DNA of 64,000 nucleotides from Rhodeus uyekii (lineage: Eukaryota > Chordata > Actinopteri > Cypriniformes > Acheilognathidae). Position 1 is the first letter of the stretch, and every line of letters begins with the position of its first letter. Location: positions 1,873,606 through 1,937,605 of the forward strand of contig JAWRVZ010000133.1 in the NCBI GenBank assembly GCA_037043235.1. The letters run 5' to 3'. The notes beneath the pieces are model-generated. The model was not told where the DNA came from, did no database searches, and worked only from the letters and a program-made list of their open reading frames with translations. Position numbers and translations under genes: made by a program. This document shows positions 23,641-35,275 of this stretch, in pieces.

Positions 23641-24160
23641 AGAGGCCGGCTGCAATGTCACCCTGTAGCCTACAAGTGGTTGCTCACGGAAGCTAAGCAG
23701 GGCTGAGCGTGGTCATTTTCCTGAATGGGAGACTGACTTGATTGCTGCTGGAAGGGGTGTTAGGAGGCCAGCAGGGTCTATGTCTATGTGGGTCCTACCG
23801 CCCCAGTATAGTGATGGGGACACTGTACTGAAACGAGCACCGTCTTTCAGATGAGACTTTCAACCGAGGTCCTGATTCTCTGTGTTTTTCGCAAGAGTAG
23901 GGGTGTAACCCCGGAATCTAGGCCAAATTTATCCATCATGGCTTCCTAACCATCCCCTTTCTCTGATTGGCTTCATCACTCTGTCTCCTCTCCACCAATA
24001 AAGGTGGTGTGTGGTGAGCGTTCTGGCGCAATATGGCTGCCGTTGCATCATCCAGGTGGATGCTGCACTCTAGTGGTGGTTGAGGAGATTCCCCCGTCCA
24101 TGTAAGCGCTTTGAGAGACTTTGATAAAGCGCTATATAAATGTAATGAATTATTATTATC
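23641..24160 (+). mobile_element. SINE3 (5S rRNA-derived SINE)
   Basis: The head resembles 5S rRNA: GGAAGCTAAGCAGGGCTGAG (internal A box) followed by TGAATGGGAGACTGACTTG (C box), at the spacing of a 5S gene. The tail ends GCGCTTTGAGAGACTTTGATAAAGCGCTATATAAATGTAATGAATTATTATTAT, a LINE-derived 3' end with TTA repeats. The element interrupts the DIRS RT between the KKSVL block and a FLGVVWDS-like block, so it inserted after the DIRS. The left boundary is uncertain by about 20 bp. Confidence 0.88.
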
Positions 24161-24690
24161 TTTCTAGGGGTAGTCTGGGATTCGGTCTTGATGCAAGTGT
24201 GTCTCTCACCCGCTCGCATCCAGTCAATACTCTCAGCCGTAAAATAGATAACGCTAGACCAGTCATGCATTGTGAAAATTTTAGAGACTGTTAGGGCTCA
24301 TGGCAGCAGCGTCCAACGTGATAACTTTTTGCCTGCTGCATATGAGACCCCTTCAGTAGTGGCTCAAGACCAGGTTTTTCCTGAGGGGCAACCCATTTCC
24401 TATGATCAAGGTCTCGCGGCACTGCCTTTGTGCCTTGGACATGTGGAAGAAACCCTGGTTACTTTCCCAAGGTCCCATGCTGGAAGGTCCTTTTCGTCGA
24501 TGAGTGCTAATGACAGAGGCATCCCTCATTGGGGGTGCTAATACTGCAGAACAGTGAAATCTGTGGGCTTGGCCTCTCAGGGAGACCAGCTCATAAGTTC
24601 CGGTCTCTCAATTGAGGTTGTTGATACCATTCTTCACTCCAGAGCTCCCGCCATGAGGAAACTATATGCCTTGAAGTGGAAACTCTTCAT
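24161..24690 (+). pseudogene. DIRS RNase H region remnant (copy B)
   Basis: After the SINE the frame resumes with GVVWDSVLMQVCLSPARIQSI. Later words (MRPLQ, WLKTRFFLRGNP, then a TDASLTGW-like area near 24500) correspond to the RNase H section seen in better shape, minus strand, at 42182-42403. Multiple stops are present. No function remains. Confidence 0.55.
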
Positions 24691-24699
24691 GGTGTAGCG

Positions 24700-25605
24700 A
24701 ACATTAGCAGGACACAGCGAACTTACCGGTTGGTTCAGTACTGGAGTTCTTGCAAGAACGATTCGCTTCTGGGTTGTCTCCTTTCACCTTGAAGGTGTAT
24801 GTGGTGGCTGTGGTGGCCTACAACATCCGTCTGGGTGGTATATCTCTGGGGACCCGCTTATTACCCGTTTCCTCTGTGGCACCTTAAGGCTGAGGCCTGC
24901 AGTACATACAAAGGTACCGTCCTGGGATTTGGTGCTTCACAGTCTGTCCCTGGCTCACTTTGAGCCCATTGAAGAAATGGATCCTGAGTTCATCACTCTT
25001 AAGACTTTCTTTCTTCTGGCTATCACTTCTCTTAAAAGAATAGGAGATTTGCAAGCTCTTTCGGTGTCTCCCTCAAGTCTTGAGTATTCCCCTGAGATGG
25101 TCAAATCTTTCCTCCATCCTAGACCCAGGTTTATACCTAAAGTGCCCATTAACGTGGTAAGACCCGTGGTACTATAGACCTTCTTTCCTCCCACTTTCCG
25201 GGACCAGAATCTACTTTACCCTGTGCTGGCACTGGACACCTACATCCACAGAGCTGCCCCGTGGCATAGGTCAGATTAGTGTTAGTTTGTTTTTTTATAT
25301 TTGTTTGCTTTGGCCCCCCCAAAGAAAAGGCCTCCTGTTTCCAAACAACGAATAAGTAGGTGGATAGTTGAAGCCATCTCACTTGCTTGCGAATCGGCCG
25401 GGCTGCCCTCACCTTTGGCAGTTGATACCCATTCAACTAGGGCTATGTTCGCGTCCAAGTCCCTTATTTCAGGAGTTTCCCTCAGTGACATTTGTAATGC
25501 GGCAGGTTGGTCCTCTCCACGCACTTCCGTCAGGTTCTACAATCTGGATCTATTTTCTACTCCTGGGGCTCATGTGTTATCGACTAAGGGCAATCACATT
25601 TGACA
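24700..25605 (+). pseudogene. DIRS tyrosine recombinase remnant (copy B)
   Basis: The integrase of DIRS elements is a lambda-type tyrosine recombinase. Three of its marks are visible. The first catalytic Arg lies in AITSLKRIGDLQALSVS (25020-25065). The H-x-x-R box lies in VDTHSTRAMFASK (25425-25460), and the Tyr nucleophile in SVRFYNLDLFS after NAAGWSSPRT (25500-25560). All four RHRY residues are thus encoded, but stops after RPVVL (25176) and RSD (25276) and a frame change before KKRPPVSKQ (25320) split it. The N-terminal part at 24740-24900 is recognisable from VVAYNIRLGGIS and DPLITRFLCGT-like words. Confidence 0.8.
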
Positions 25606-26048
25606 GGTTCTTAATGATATGGCAGCATCAGTATAGTGTTCCCACAGCGCTTGATACAGTGCAAGTTTGGAACATTGGTTGCCTGAAAAGGGAACGAGAC
25701 GCTGCGTCTCTGGGCCAAATCTCCTGCGCCCCTGCCAACAGCATCTACTTCAGAGAATTTAGCTGCTGTTTGTGACGTCACCCACTTGTGACATCTTCCC
25801 ACATGATTGGTTGGATTGCATACATGCTTCATGACGGATACGTTCCCACAGTGCTTGACGCAGCATCACGTTCCCTATTTAGGGAAACAAGGTTACATAT
25901 GTAACCGAGATGTTCTCTTCACAGATGACCACATTTGAAAGACATGAAAGAATTTGGAGATGCTATGGAGAATGTTGTGCTGTGTGCAACATCATCCAGT
26001 GTGACCGATTTAGTAGTGGGTCAGTAATGAACAGCCAAACAAAGTTGG

Positions 26049-26160
26049 TCAGCCAAACAAACTTTGTTTATAATGTTTTCATGTGACCAATGTAAAGCTG
26101 CTTTGAAACGATCTGTATTGTAAAAAGCGCTATATAAGTAAAGGTGACTTGACTTGACTT
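26049..26160 (+). mobile_element. L2-clade LINE 3' end fragment
   Basis: AGCCAAACAAACTTTGTTTATAATG through AAAGCTGCTTTGAAACGATCTG to AAAGCGCTATATAAGTAAAGGTGACTTGACTTGACTT. It is severely 5'-truncated, with a short duplication (CAGCCAAACAAA) at its head. Confidence 0.85.
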
Positions 26161-26781
26161 AATGGTCTGGAGAGGAATACAAGCAGGCCTCCACGTTCTA
26201 GCCAAAGTTTCCCTAACTTGCATTATGAGTTGTTGAAATTTAAAACATTTTTATTGAGATCCAATGTGTGTTTTAAGTTTTCCCTTTTTTGAGTAATGTA
26301 TTTAACTGTTGACTGTAGCATTGCATTAATATAGATTCTTTGTCAGTTGGTTTCCATTTCCTCTTGAGGAGTTCAGTACATAATAAACCAAACACTACAA
26401 AACTACATATTTTACAAGTTAAACAACCTTGTCTGGGTGCAAACTGTTGGTAGGAGGCTGGAAAATGGTGTCATCATTGTTGCTTTTGAGCTTTTGGTGG
26501 TCTTGGTCTTCAGCCTAGTTTATAAAATCATTTGAAAGGATATTACAGGCCAGTAATGTGTAACAGGCCAGTAATGTGTAACACTTTTTCCTTGTTAAAT
26601 TTCCTTGTAAATAATGAGGTAACAAGCCAGTGGTTGAGGACACACTGCAAAAAAACAAAGCAACAACAACAAAAAAACTAATATGCAGTTTGTCTTGTTC
26701 TCCACTAAACATCCTTGAAACTTTAAAAACAATGTTCAGTCATTGAGAAGCAAAATGTATTGTTTGTTTTCAGAGAATATT

Positions 26782-26814
<33 letters not shown>

Positions 26815-27879
26815 TTGCAGTGCAGCCTAAAAAAGCTTGTGGAGGCATGTAAATGTTGATACACTGAAGCAAGTAATATTAGTTGGTTATTTTTAGGTTG
26901 CAATCTGATTGGATGAGAATCTTTATAGGAGCAGAATTGTGCTCTACTGACAGTGAACTGATAAGTCTGCTGGTCTCATCCAGCACTATTGTGCAGTGTA
27001 CTATGGTACTGTATATACAGTCACAGTGAAGTTTTGAAGTCTTTTCCAACAACAAACTACAACCAGATGTTCTGTTCAGTATGTCTGTCACACAGATAGC
27101 ACTGTGCATTTTCGGGAGAGATCCCCTTTAATAACTACTATAAAAGGCCTTGTTTCCTTCTTTTCTAATCTTTTCATTCCTTCTTGGAGGCAGAAAGAGA
27201 AAGAGAGGTTACTTTCATTCAGGAAATTTGCCACGCGAAAGAGAAAGAGGGGCTCAAATGGGCTCTTCTGTCTTTTTTTTTCTCTTTGAGCTCAAAATTA
27301 CCATATTAATGTCATTCATATCAAGCAGACATTGTGCACACTCTTAGTTTTATTATATTTGATCTGACTCCATTGAAGCTCATTTTACTTGAGCAATGAA
27401 GTTTATGCTCAAAAACTAAAGGCAGAGTCAATATGTAGTTCATGTTTATTTAAAGTAGATTTCTTGAAAACATTAATAGCATACACCTTTGAGCAATCTT
27501 TTATTAGTGAGTGTTGCTTTCAAAACAATTAGAAACAGGAAGCCTGCAAACATTGTGGAGTCCTGGCAGTATCAGTCTCGGTTTAAATATGTAGGATCTC
27601 TCCAGGTCTACAGGTGTTATTGCCAGGAATGTTCTTGTAGAATTTATTTTTAATCAATGTTTTTTTATTAGTTCAAATATGTCATCAAATGTGTGTGCAA
27701 CTTGGATTTTTCACTTCCAAAGCAGATTGCAGGTGAATTAAATAAAAAAAATGACATGGATGATTGAAGTCCTTCTCTGACATCGCCAGATTTTTGTGAT
27801 CTTGATAGGAAGAGAGATAATAATATATATAAAAAATATTTTTTTGTCTTAATAGGCCCTTTGCAAATTAGGTCATGCA
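26161..27879. other. col27a1 intron 3, middle part
   Basis: AT-rich. It contains the AT microsatellite at 26788, and otherwise no gene or element I can name. Confidence 0.5.
26788..26814. repeat. (TA)n microsatellite
   Basis: About 13 uninterrupted TA units after TTTGTGTG. Confidence 0.95.
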
Positions 27880-30050
27880 ACTTCCTTTCCTTTTGGGGTA
27901 ACTTGCATTGCGTTCACGATGCTTTGGGAACGCCTCTGCATGACTGTGTCACATGTGTTAAATCAGTCCACTTACGAAACGGGACGCTTCATTTAAGTTG
28001 TGTGATTCCCCTGTCTTCGTTTCTTCACGGGTGGGGATACACATGACTTATGTGTTGTTGGTTTGGGAGCGGAGAATGCTCGGAACAGGAAGTGGCTCAA
28101 CATCGAGATGTCATTCTTGTCCATATGCAACAGCTGGGGTTGAGGTTGAACACCAAGAAGAGTGTGCTTTCTTCAGCAGAGAAGACCACTTTTCTGAATG
28201 TGGACTGGGATTCAGCAATAATGCAGGATCTTCTATTGCAAGCTCGAGTTGCTGCTATCCTCACGGTCTTAAAGGCATTAAAGTTAGGCAAGTAAATCAC
28301 TGTCAGGCATTTTCTGAAACTGTTGGGTCTGATAAAAGCTGCATTGAAAGTTATAACTTTTGACCTGATGTACATGAGACCCCTGCTGTGGTGACTCAGG
28401 ACCCAGGCATTTTCACAGAGGGGGAACATGCTCTGCTTAATCAAGGTGTCTCTGCGCCTTTGTAAGATGTTGGAACTGAGGTTGTTGAGACAATATTTCA
28501 CTCCAGAATTCACTCCACAAGTAAACACTACAAATTAAAGTGGACTATTTACGTCATGGTGTAGAATGTGACAGTGGGACACTTCCCAGTTTGTTCAGTG
28601 CTGGAGTTCCTCTAGAATCAGTTTTCCGTAGCCCTATTCCCTTCCAGTGGGAAGCAAAGTAGGAGCATGTCAAGGATGTCTACTGTCACCCACACTTTTC
28701 AACAGCCACTTAGCCCTGGAAAACCACTGTAGAACAATCAGCATTGAAGAACCTGGATGAAACGTCTTTCTAGATTTGACATGGAGATAAGCTCTAAGAC
28801 AAATCTGATGACGAATAGTGGCAAGATTAATATCAGAAGGCACAAACTGGAGACCGTGAGCTAGTTCAAATATCTTTATCAACAAGAAGGGATTGAGCTG
28901 AAATTTTGTCAAGAGATTTATTTTGTCACAAACAATGGCAAATATGTCAAAGCTAAGACCCATCTGGAGTGATAAGAATATTTTTCTGAAAACTAAATTC
29001 AGACTATTGCGCGCTTTAGTCATCTCTGGCTTTTTTTTCAGCAGCACAATGCCTTGATGACCACACTAGTTCATGAAACTGATAATGATGATCCCCTTCC
29101 ACACTGAAGGAGTACATGGGTGCCATAGCAGCCTGTAATGTCCCTTTGGGTGCTGAATTGCTGGGGTGAAACCAATTGGTGACACATTTCCTCTGTGGAG
29201 CTTTGAGACTGGGGCCTACATGGTGGAGGGGTGTAGGCCCCAGGGTTTTATCTTAGGACCTGTCCATTGTGCTAGAAGGATTATTGGTGGCTCCCTTAGA
29301 GCCCATTGGGACCGTTCCATAAAAGTTTCTGACCCTTAAGACGGCTACTTCTCCTAGCCATCGTGTCTCTTAAAAAGGTCTTCAGACCCTGTCGGTGTCG
29401 CCTACGTGCTTTGAATTCGCACCAAGGATGGTCAAAACAGTGCTATGTCCCTGAGGTGCCGAACAATATGCTGCACCCTGCTGCACCCAACAATATGCTG
29501 ATACTCTTACAAGCCTTTTTCCTCCTCCCTTCAGAGATCAGGACCAGGAAAAGTGTAAGCTTTTATGTCCAATGAGGGCACTAGATCGTATGTCCACAGA
29601 ACTGCCCTATGGAGGAAAACTTATCAGTTCTTTGTCTGCTTTGTACCATCTTAGAAAGGGTTTCCATCATCCAATCAGACAGGGAGCAGATGGATAGTTG
29701 AGGCTATCTCTCTTGTATATGTGGCCTCTGGTCAGTCCTCACTCTTGGTTGTCAGAGCTCATTCCACCAGAAGTACGGAGCTTCTAAGGCGTTGCTCTCA
29801 GGAGTATCACTTCAGGATGTTTGTGATTCGGTGGGTTGGTCCCCTCTGATCAATTTTTTTAGGACTTTGGCTCTGCCTTGGGTTTACAGGTGCTCTTGTC
29901 TTAGCTATGCAGTATCCAAACAGACAGGCATTTGGAAGCATGGCGATTAAAAGTATGTCATTCAGTATGCTGACGCAGTCCAAGTCTGCGAGAATGTCTC
30001 TGGTTACGACTGTAACTCTTGATCCCTGAGAAGGGAATAGCCTCAAATTG
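27880..30050 (+). mobile_element. Decayed DIRS element (copy C)
   Basis: The 5' end, with its terminal motif, is near 27880-27960. Gag and most of the RT are deleted: at about 28075 the sequence jumps to the post-YIDD block (VAQHRDVILVHMQQLGLRLNTKKSVLSSAEKTTFLNVDWDSA). RNase H remnants follow, then a LINE fragment (28655-29055), then recombinase remnants: a VSLKKVFRPC block near 29365, and a GVSLQDVCDSVGWSPLINFFRTLALPWVYRC-like end near 29800-29890. The outer 3' end is near CTTGATCCCTGAGAAGGGAA (30020-30042). Confidence 0.75.
28655..29055 (+). mobile_element. Non-LTR retrotransposon RT fragment inserted in DIRS copy C
   Basis: Forward-strand words GACQGCLLSPTLFN (RT motif usually R/Q-GC-LSP-LFN), KLETVSxFKYL, and WSDKNIFLKTKFRLLRALVISG are the closing blocks of a LINE reverse transcriptase. 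They are linked by stops and frame changes. The clade is not certain. The flanks on both sides are DIRS sequence (RNase H before, recombinase after), so this inserted into the DIRS or was captured by it. Confidence 0.65.
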
Positions 30051-30794
30051 CTGCTAGATAACCTACTTCCCTAAGCATCCAAGGCAGTTACACAATGGAA
30101 ATAATCAATAACATTCCCAATAAAACCTGACTGTGCAAATACGTAAACATTATTAGTCTTACTCTTAACTTACTTAACTGATTTAAAGGTGTTACTGAAT
30201 TTTCCCAAGGGTCTATTCTAGCCAGATGCACATGAATTGCTGGATGCATTATATCAGACCTTGTGTACCCCTTGGCGGGGGGGTTGGGGGGGGGGGGGGT
30301 ATTTCCTCTAAGTGAAAATAAAACAGTGACCTCTTAAATGCATCCTCAGTTTATTCATGTGTGTAATGGATTTAAAGCTAGATGATGTGCAAAATTAACA
30401 AGGGCGCCAATGACCAAAACAAGCTATTTGCCAGGATAACAAGCCAAAAAAGTGCAGCAATATGGACAGTTTATTGAAAACAACAGCGGTCCAATTTTAT
30501 TTTCCAAAGATGTCTTAAAAAATGCTATGCCTATTTTTATCCTATAACATATTAAAATACTCCTTCAGCATTTTTTTCCTCTCTTTTTTTAACCATCCAC
30601 TGAAACTATTATTTATGTATTTGCGAGTTTAGGTGTCTGGCACTCAAAGTATCTTAAAACATTAATTAGAGTTCACTGCCTATTTTCAATAGGGAGATTA
30701 CTACCTTTTTGAGACTTCATTCAATGTCAGCAGGAAGATATTTAACACTAAATTGCCCTTTTTGTCACATTTCCCTTCCCTCCTTCTTTTTCAG
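30051..30794. other. col27a1 intron 3, last part
   Basis: Contains a G-rich run at 30277-30299 (GGGGGGTTGGGGGGGGGGGG). No gene or transposon was recognised. Confidence 0.5.
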
Positions 30795-30848
30795 GGACCT
30801 CCAGGACCTCCTGGCAGGCCAGGATTACCAGGAAAGAGAGGGCCTAGA
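30795..30848 (+). CDS. col27a1: col27a1 exon 4: 54-bp collagen exon
   Basis: Exactly 54 nt, bounded by a pyrimidine-rich TTCTTTTTCAG acceptor and a GTAAGC donor, phase 0 at both ends. It encodes six Gly-X-Y triplets, GPPGPPGRPGLPGKRGPR. It directly continues GLKGEPGPP of exon 3 without breaking the triplet register. The 54-bp unit is the classic fibrillar-collagen exon size. The triplet ending GPR followed by GPP in the next exon matches the start of the collagen XXVII helix. Confidence 0.95.
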
Positions 30849-31069
30849 GTAAGCCTGTTAAAATTCTTCACTTATCACGTCTCTATTGCCTAGTCCTTAC
30901 TCTGTTTTTACCTCTAGTCAGCCTAATATTTCTCTGCATTTTATATTAATGGACATTTGTTTGCCAAAGCTGTTTCTCCATCTAGTACACTGGATGTTAT
31001 TTTTTGTCAGGTCTTATAAATTATTTCATTTATGGTTGGGGAAGACTATTTCTTATTAAACACTAATTA

Positions 31070-31153
<84 letters not shown>

Positions 31154-32684
31154 CAAGTTCAACCTTGCAATTCTGATGGCCTGTACTCAAAAACTGATTT
31201 TTGCTGCTTGTTCAATTTCCATGTAAATTCTAGCTTCCATGTAATTAGTTTTTAAATTGTAAATTGTTTTAAATTGTTTGCTTAGTCTATTTGCATGGGG
31301 AATATGTGAAAAATTGATTTGGACATAACTGATAGTTGAATCTAATCTAATCTAATCATCAGGATGAGTAATTACATGGTAGAAATGACTTTACTAAAAA
31401 GTTTGTAATCGAGAGTGGAAGAAAAAGTGAGACAATGAGATATCAGTTAGTCAGTGATTCAAAGAGACTTCCCTTGGTGGAAGTCTAGATGCTTTGTGTT
31501 CAAGGTACCTGCCCTGGCCTATGAGACTGCCTTTTGAGAGGCCCCTGAGGGCTGGACAATGGGAACCCAATCTGTTGAGCTAAAGAAAGGACTCTTTGTA
31601 GCAGTCTTATTAAAGGCATTTAAAGCCTCACCGGTGCACACCGGCTCTTAAGCTCTCCAGAGTGGATGGTCAAGACCATTGGGATCACATACCATTAGTC
31701 AGTGCACTAAGGTACCAAGAATATTTACTCTTGATATAAAAAAAAGATTTAGCTAATATTTATTTGGTAATATACATTTTTTTTTTCAAAAAACATTTCT
31801 GTAATGTTTGTTAACTGGCAGTCTTTTACATAGGAAAAGACATTCAGTTTTGGTGCAAGCCAAAATTTGCAAAGATGAAAATGAACATGTCAGAGACATT
31901 GGATGCTTTAATGCACCAGTTTATAATATTTACTTTCATGTGTCTGGTGTAAGTAGCCTTGTTGTGGCGCATCATGTCATAAAATGTGAACTGTGCCATA
32001 CGTTAAATGGGCTTATTATAAGCGAGATGCTCACATTCACTCGTCAGTGTTAACCTCAGTTTCTTATTTGTGACATATAGTGACACATGTAACTGTATTC
32101 CTAATATATCTGACCTTTTATTGGAAGTACCTTTTAAGACATGAGTTAAACACTCGTAAAAGATGCATTTGTGATGTTTGGGTTGGAGGAGGTGCAACAC
32201 ATGAAAGGTTGTTTGAAAATATGCTTTATTTTTGTAGTACCTCTAGGTGCAAATAGTGTTGCAGAAATTATATACTTCACCTTTCACCTGTTAACTGTCA
32301 TTCCCCCTTTTATCCTGCTGTAATTATTGACTCCGCTTGGAATACAGACATATGATTATATATAAATATAATTAATATTTTGTACAAAGTATTTTGAACA
32401 GGCTAGAAAAGTAAAGCCACATGTCTTACCAAGTTTATTTATACTAAATTTGAAGTTGATGTCAGTTTAGCCCAATAGGGTAAAATCTGTCCAGCGCATT
32501 GTTGGGTGAGTGCATGTTTACCTGGCTGCTCCGTGAATTTCCCAATCACACTGAACCAATTTTCTCCTCAGTGGCCAGCCATTGGGTCGCACTTTATATC
32601 TTTACATCTGGGCTGCCGCTTCATGTCTGGGCCCATCATTTAGATCCAATGAACCTGGCAGTTGCCATGGATTAGTCCTTGGGC
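30849..32684. other. col27a1 intron 4, first part
   Basis: Holds the long TA repeat at 31073-31149. No gene or named transposon was recognised elsewhere. Confidence 0.5.
31073..31149. repeat. (TA)n microsatellite, long
   Basis: About 38 TA units without interruption. Confidence 0.97.
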
Positions 32685-32689
32685 CTCAG

Positions 32690-33066
32690 TGTCACAAACT
32701 GATACGGGGAGGACTCAAGTGCAGGGAAATTAGAATATTTATTAACAAAAGAAACCCCCACGAGGGGGAAAATAACATCAACAAGATCAAAACTATAACA
32801 TAAACCAAACCAGGGAACACTGCAGGAATCAGGATACACATGAATGACACCCAGTAATGACAACAACACCACACAGGACAGCAAACACACCGGGATTAAA
32901 TAGAGCACATGAGGGAAGGTAGTGATGAGAGACAGCTGGGAATGATTACAGGAAACAAGGAGCCGGGGCAGACACTAACGAGACAATCACACAGGAGAGA
33001 GAGCAGTGCCACGGTTCTGTCCACTAGAACATTAAAAACACTGGAAACAGACACAGAACCGTTACA
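32690..33066 (-). repeat. Solo LTR with 5-bp target duplication CTCAG
   Basis: 377 bp starting TGTCACAAACTG and ending CCGTTACA (TG...CA). CTCAG lies at 32685-32689 and again at 33067-33071. The interior has AATATTTATTAACAAAAG and GGGATTAAATAGAGCACATGAGG. This resembles the LTR family at 46-49 kb, and by that similarity the transcription direction is probably minus. No internal region is present, so it formed by recombination between two LTRs. Confidence 0.82.
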
Positions 33067-33169
33067 CTCAGCCCTCCACATAGTCCCCAAAGTAGCTTGA
33101 GGGTACCATGACGTCTTCACGCCTGATTGATTCCTAGTTCCACACATTCTAGATTTTTGGCCTGACAGG

Positions 33170-34170
33170 CTTTTTTTCAGGTTCCGTTTGCACTCAAATG
33201 CCGCACAAACCTTTCAGCGAATGATTCAATCCTACGAGACATGGACTTTTTTTATTTGTGTTCTTGATCTACCTGAAAATGTCAACACCATTACAAAGTT
33301 CCCTGTTCCCCACACAACCACAGCACTGAAATTATTTTTAGGGATGGTGAATACCCATTTGTCCGATGGTGAATCACCATTTCATTCATTAGGCAGCTGA
33401 GCTCGTAATTCACACTTTACCAATGTAAGTGTAAGAAGTGGGAGAGATTTAGAGTTTTGCTGATGCATCGTTCTGAGAATAAAATTGTGACTGTTTTGGT
33501 CTCATGCTGCAATCCTACCTCTGTGTATATTTGATAGCTCAAATAAGCTCCTGGGAGCAACAACCAGCCACAGGAAAGATCAGTTTTCCATACAGGACAT
33601 AACAGAGGACAACACAAGATACTATATCATAACAGCCCTCGGCAGCTCCACGGCCACGTGGACAATCAGCATTGGAGGATATAGTCATTTGAGGATGCAT
33701 TGGAGGATATAGTCATTTGAGGATGCTAAACTCACCTTAGTACAGGCAACCATGCTGTCTTATCCGATTCTAGATGTCACTGTCACTACTGATGCCTCAG
33801 ACTGCGCGATTAGTGCTGTACACGAGCAGCTGGTAGATGGTGTTTGGCAAACCCCTTGTACCCATGCTCCATCCAAATGAGCATAAATGTGGTAGATCAT
33901 AAACCCACGGTTCAAGTTGTATCTAAAGTTTATGAGCCCTGATCATCACAACAACGTAACTTGGCCTTCATATCAGAGTTCATGACGGATATAAAGCACA
34001 CAGTTGGAAATATCAACTTTTTGCCAGATTGCCTTTCCAGGGACACTGTGCAAGCAGTACACTTGGGTATGGATTTTGACCATTTACCATCTGACGAGCT
34101 ATCTGACCCTGAGTTGTTGGCTTACAGCACCACTACCTCAAATTAGTCGGCATCTGCTTTACAGAGAACA
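33170..34170 (+). pseudogene. Gypsy RT and RNase H remnants
   Basis: RT: VPFALK then a shifted NAAQTFQRMIQS and ILRDMDFF stretch (33180-33260), the neighbourhood of the catalytic YLDD, which is lost. Then FPVPHTTTALKLFLGMVN (33300-33350), the joint between RT and RNase H. RNase H: SFEDAKLTLVQATMLSYPILDVTVTTDASDCAISAVHEQLVDG (33715-33845), which retains TDAS with its metal-binding Asp. A tail with HLAFISEF and DCLSRDTVQAV follows (33955-34060). Stops and shifts separate the parts. Between the RT and RNase H parts, a block at 33400-33650 has no pol homology and shares words with 36676-36745. Confidence 0.75.
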
Positions 34171-35275
34171 CCACACAGGGTTTACTCACTTTCTGACAAT
34201 GGTGGATTGAAACACCAGGGGCCTCATGTACAAAGACTTGAGTTGAATTCATACTAAAACATTGCGTATGGACAAAGCTGTAAATGTAAAAAAAAAAACA
34301 GATGTATGAATCTCTGCGTACGAAGGATCCCACACATATTCTCTCTGTACATCCCAATTAACGTAAAATTGATTGCAACAAGCACAACACCCCACCCAGT
34401 CTCCTCCCTCAATAAAAATGTTATGTATAGACATATAAAATATGTGATATATGTGTGAGACATTCCTAATGTCAAAACCCCGTCAACAATAGCGAATTCC
34501 CACGTCAACAGTCTTTTATGCGGCTCTCCGCAGTCATGAGCTTTATTTTGTGGCTCATCATGCTGAACAGGTTGGCCACCCCTGCCCTAGACTAAGGGTT
34601 GTATCAATTTGCACATGCTTTTATATGTTATTACTTAATTGCATAATTGATAGAATATTCCCATAAGGCTTGCGCGACTGTCAATTATTTTATAAATTGC
34701 TAATTAATAGCAATACTTCCCACAGGTGGTGGTGCAGTAGACTTAGTAGAACAATTTGCTGTGTAATGTTTGAAACTTCACTTCATTGCCTGTAGGTGTC
34801 GCAAATGGACAAAAACAATGAGAAATATACGTATGCCAGACATGAAATTGGCATGGAGAAATGCACATTCTCACGTTAATTTCACTGTTAGCACATCTGA
34901 CCATGAGAGTGAAAGCTGGCGTACGTAAAGTTTTGGGGGTACGCAGAGTTGATACATGAGGCCCCAGGTGACCAGAAGCAGTGCCTTTGGCCTCAACGAC
35001 AACAACAGCTGTAGCATGGGTTGTGCTTTTCGGCTCACTGTTGGATATATCTTAAGACCGCAGCTCTCAATTTACATCTGAGTTGTGGACAGTGATGGAT
35101 CAAGTCATAGGTGTGCAGCTTCACTGTACTACTACACAGACCAATAACTTAATTTTTCATCGCTCTCTCAAAACTTCACTGAGGGCCAGTCTGATGGATG
35201 ACAGATGGAATGAGCAGCTACCCTGGGTCCTGCTGGGCCTACGAATGACTCCCAAGGAAAAAAAAAACTAAAAAC
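34171..35275 (+). pseudogene. Gypsy integrase remnant split by an inserted element
   Basis: HTGFTHFLTMVD (34170-34205) is the start of the integrase catalytic core with the first Asp of DDE. The reading is then cut by the insertion at 34220-34963 and resumes as PEAVPLAST-like sequence (34970-35000). LWTVMDQVIGVQLHCTT (35080-35130) and FHRSLKTSLRASLMDDRWNEQLPWVLLGLRMTPKE (35157-35265) follow, the latter part of the core. The expected second Asp region (SDRGSQF) is decayed near 35050-35075. It is non-functional. Confidence 0.75.
34220..34963. mobile_element. 744-bp terminal-inverted-repeat element (MITE) in Gypsy integrase
   Basis: The ends are perfect inverted repeats of GGCCTCATGTA (34220-34230, and its reverse complement at 34953-34963). 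They are flanked by the 5-bp duplication CCAGG (34215-34219 and 34964-34968). Removing the element and one copy of CCAGG rejoins the Gypsy integrase reading around the PEAVPL words, which confirms the edges. There is no transposase frame, so it is non-autonomous. I cannot assign the superfamily. Confidence 0.85.

Larger units (their letters stand above)
21500..25905 (+). mobile_element. Near full-length but dead DIRS element (copy B)
   Basis: Runs from a terminal motif (CATTCCCTTTCAAGGGAACTCATG near 21509) to a 3' end near 25880-25905 (GTTCCCTATTTAGGGAAAC, then GGTTACATATGTAACC). It contains, in order, Gag, reverse transcriptase, RNase H and tyrosine recombinase remnants, the classical DIRS layout. 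A 5S-derived SINE3 sits inside it at 23641-24160. Frameshifts and stops occur in every domain. Confidence 0.85.

Noticed and set aside
23641..23780. Possible 5S rRNA gene
   Set aside because: Only part of the 5S sequence is present, it is diverged, and it runs into a LINE-type tail. This marks SINE3.
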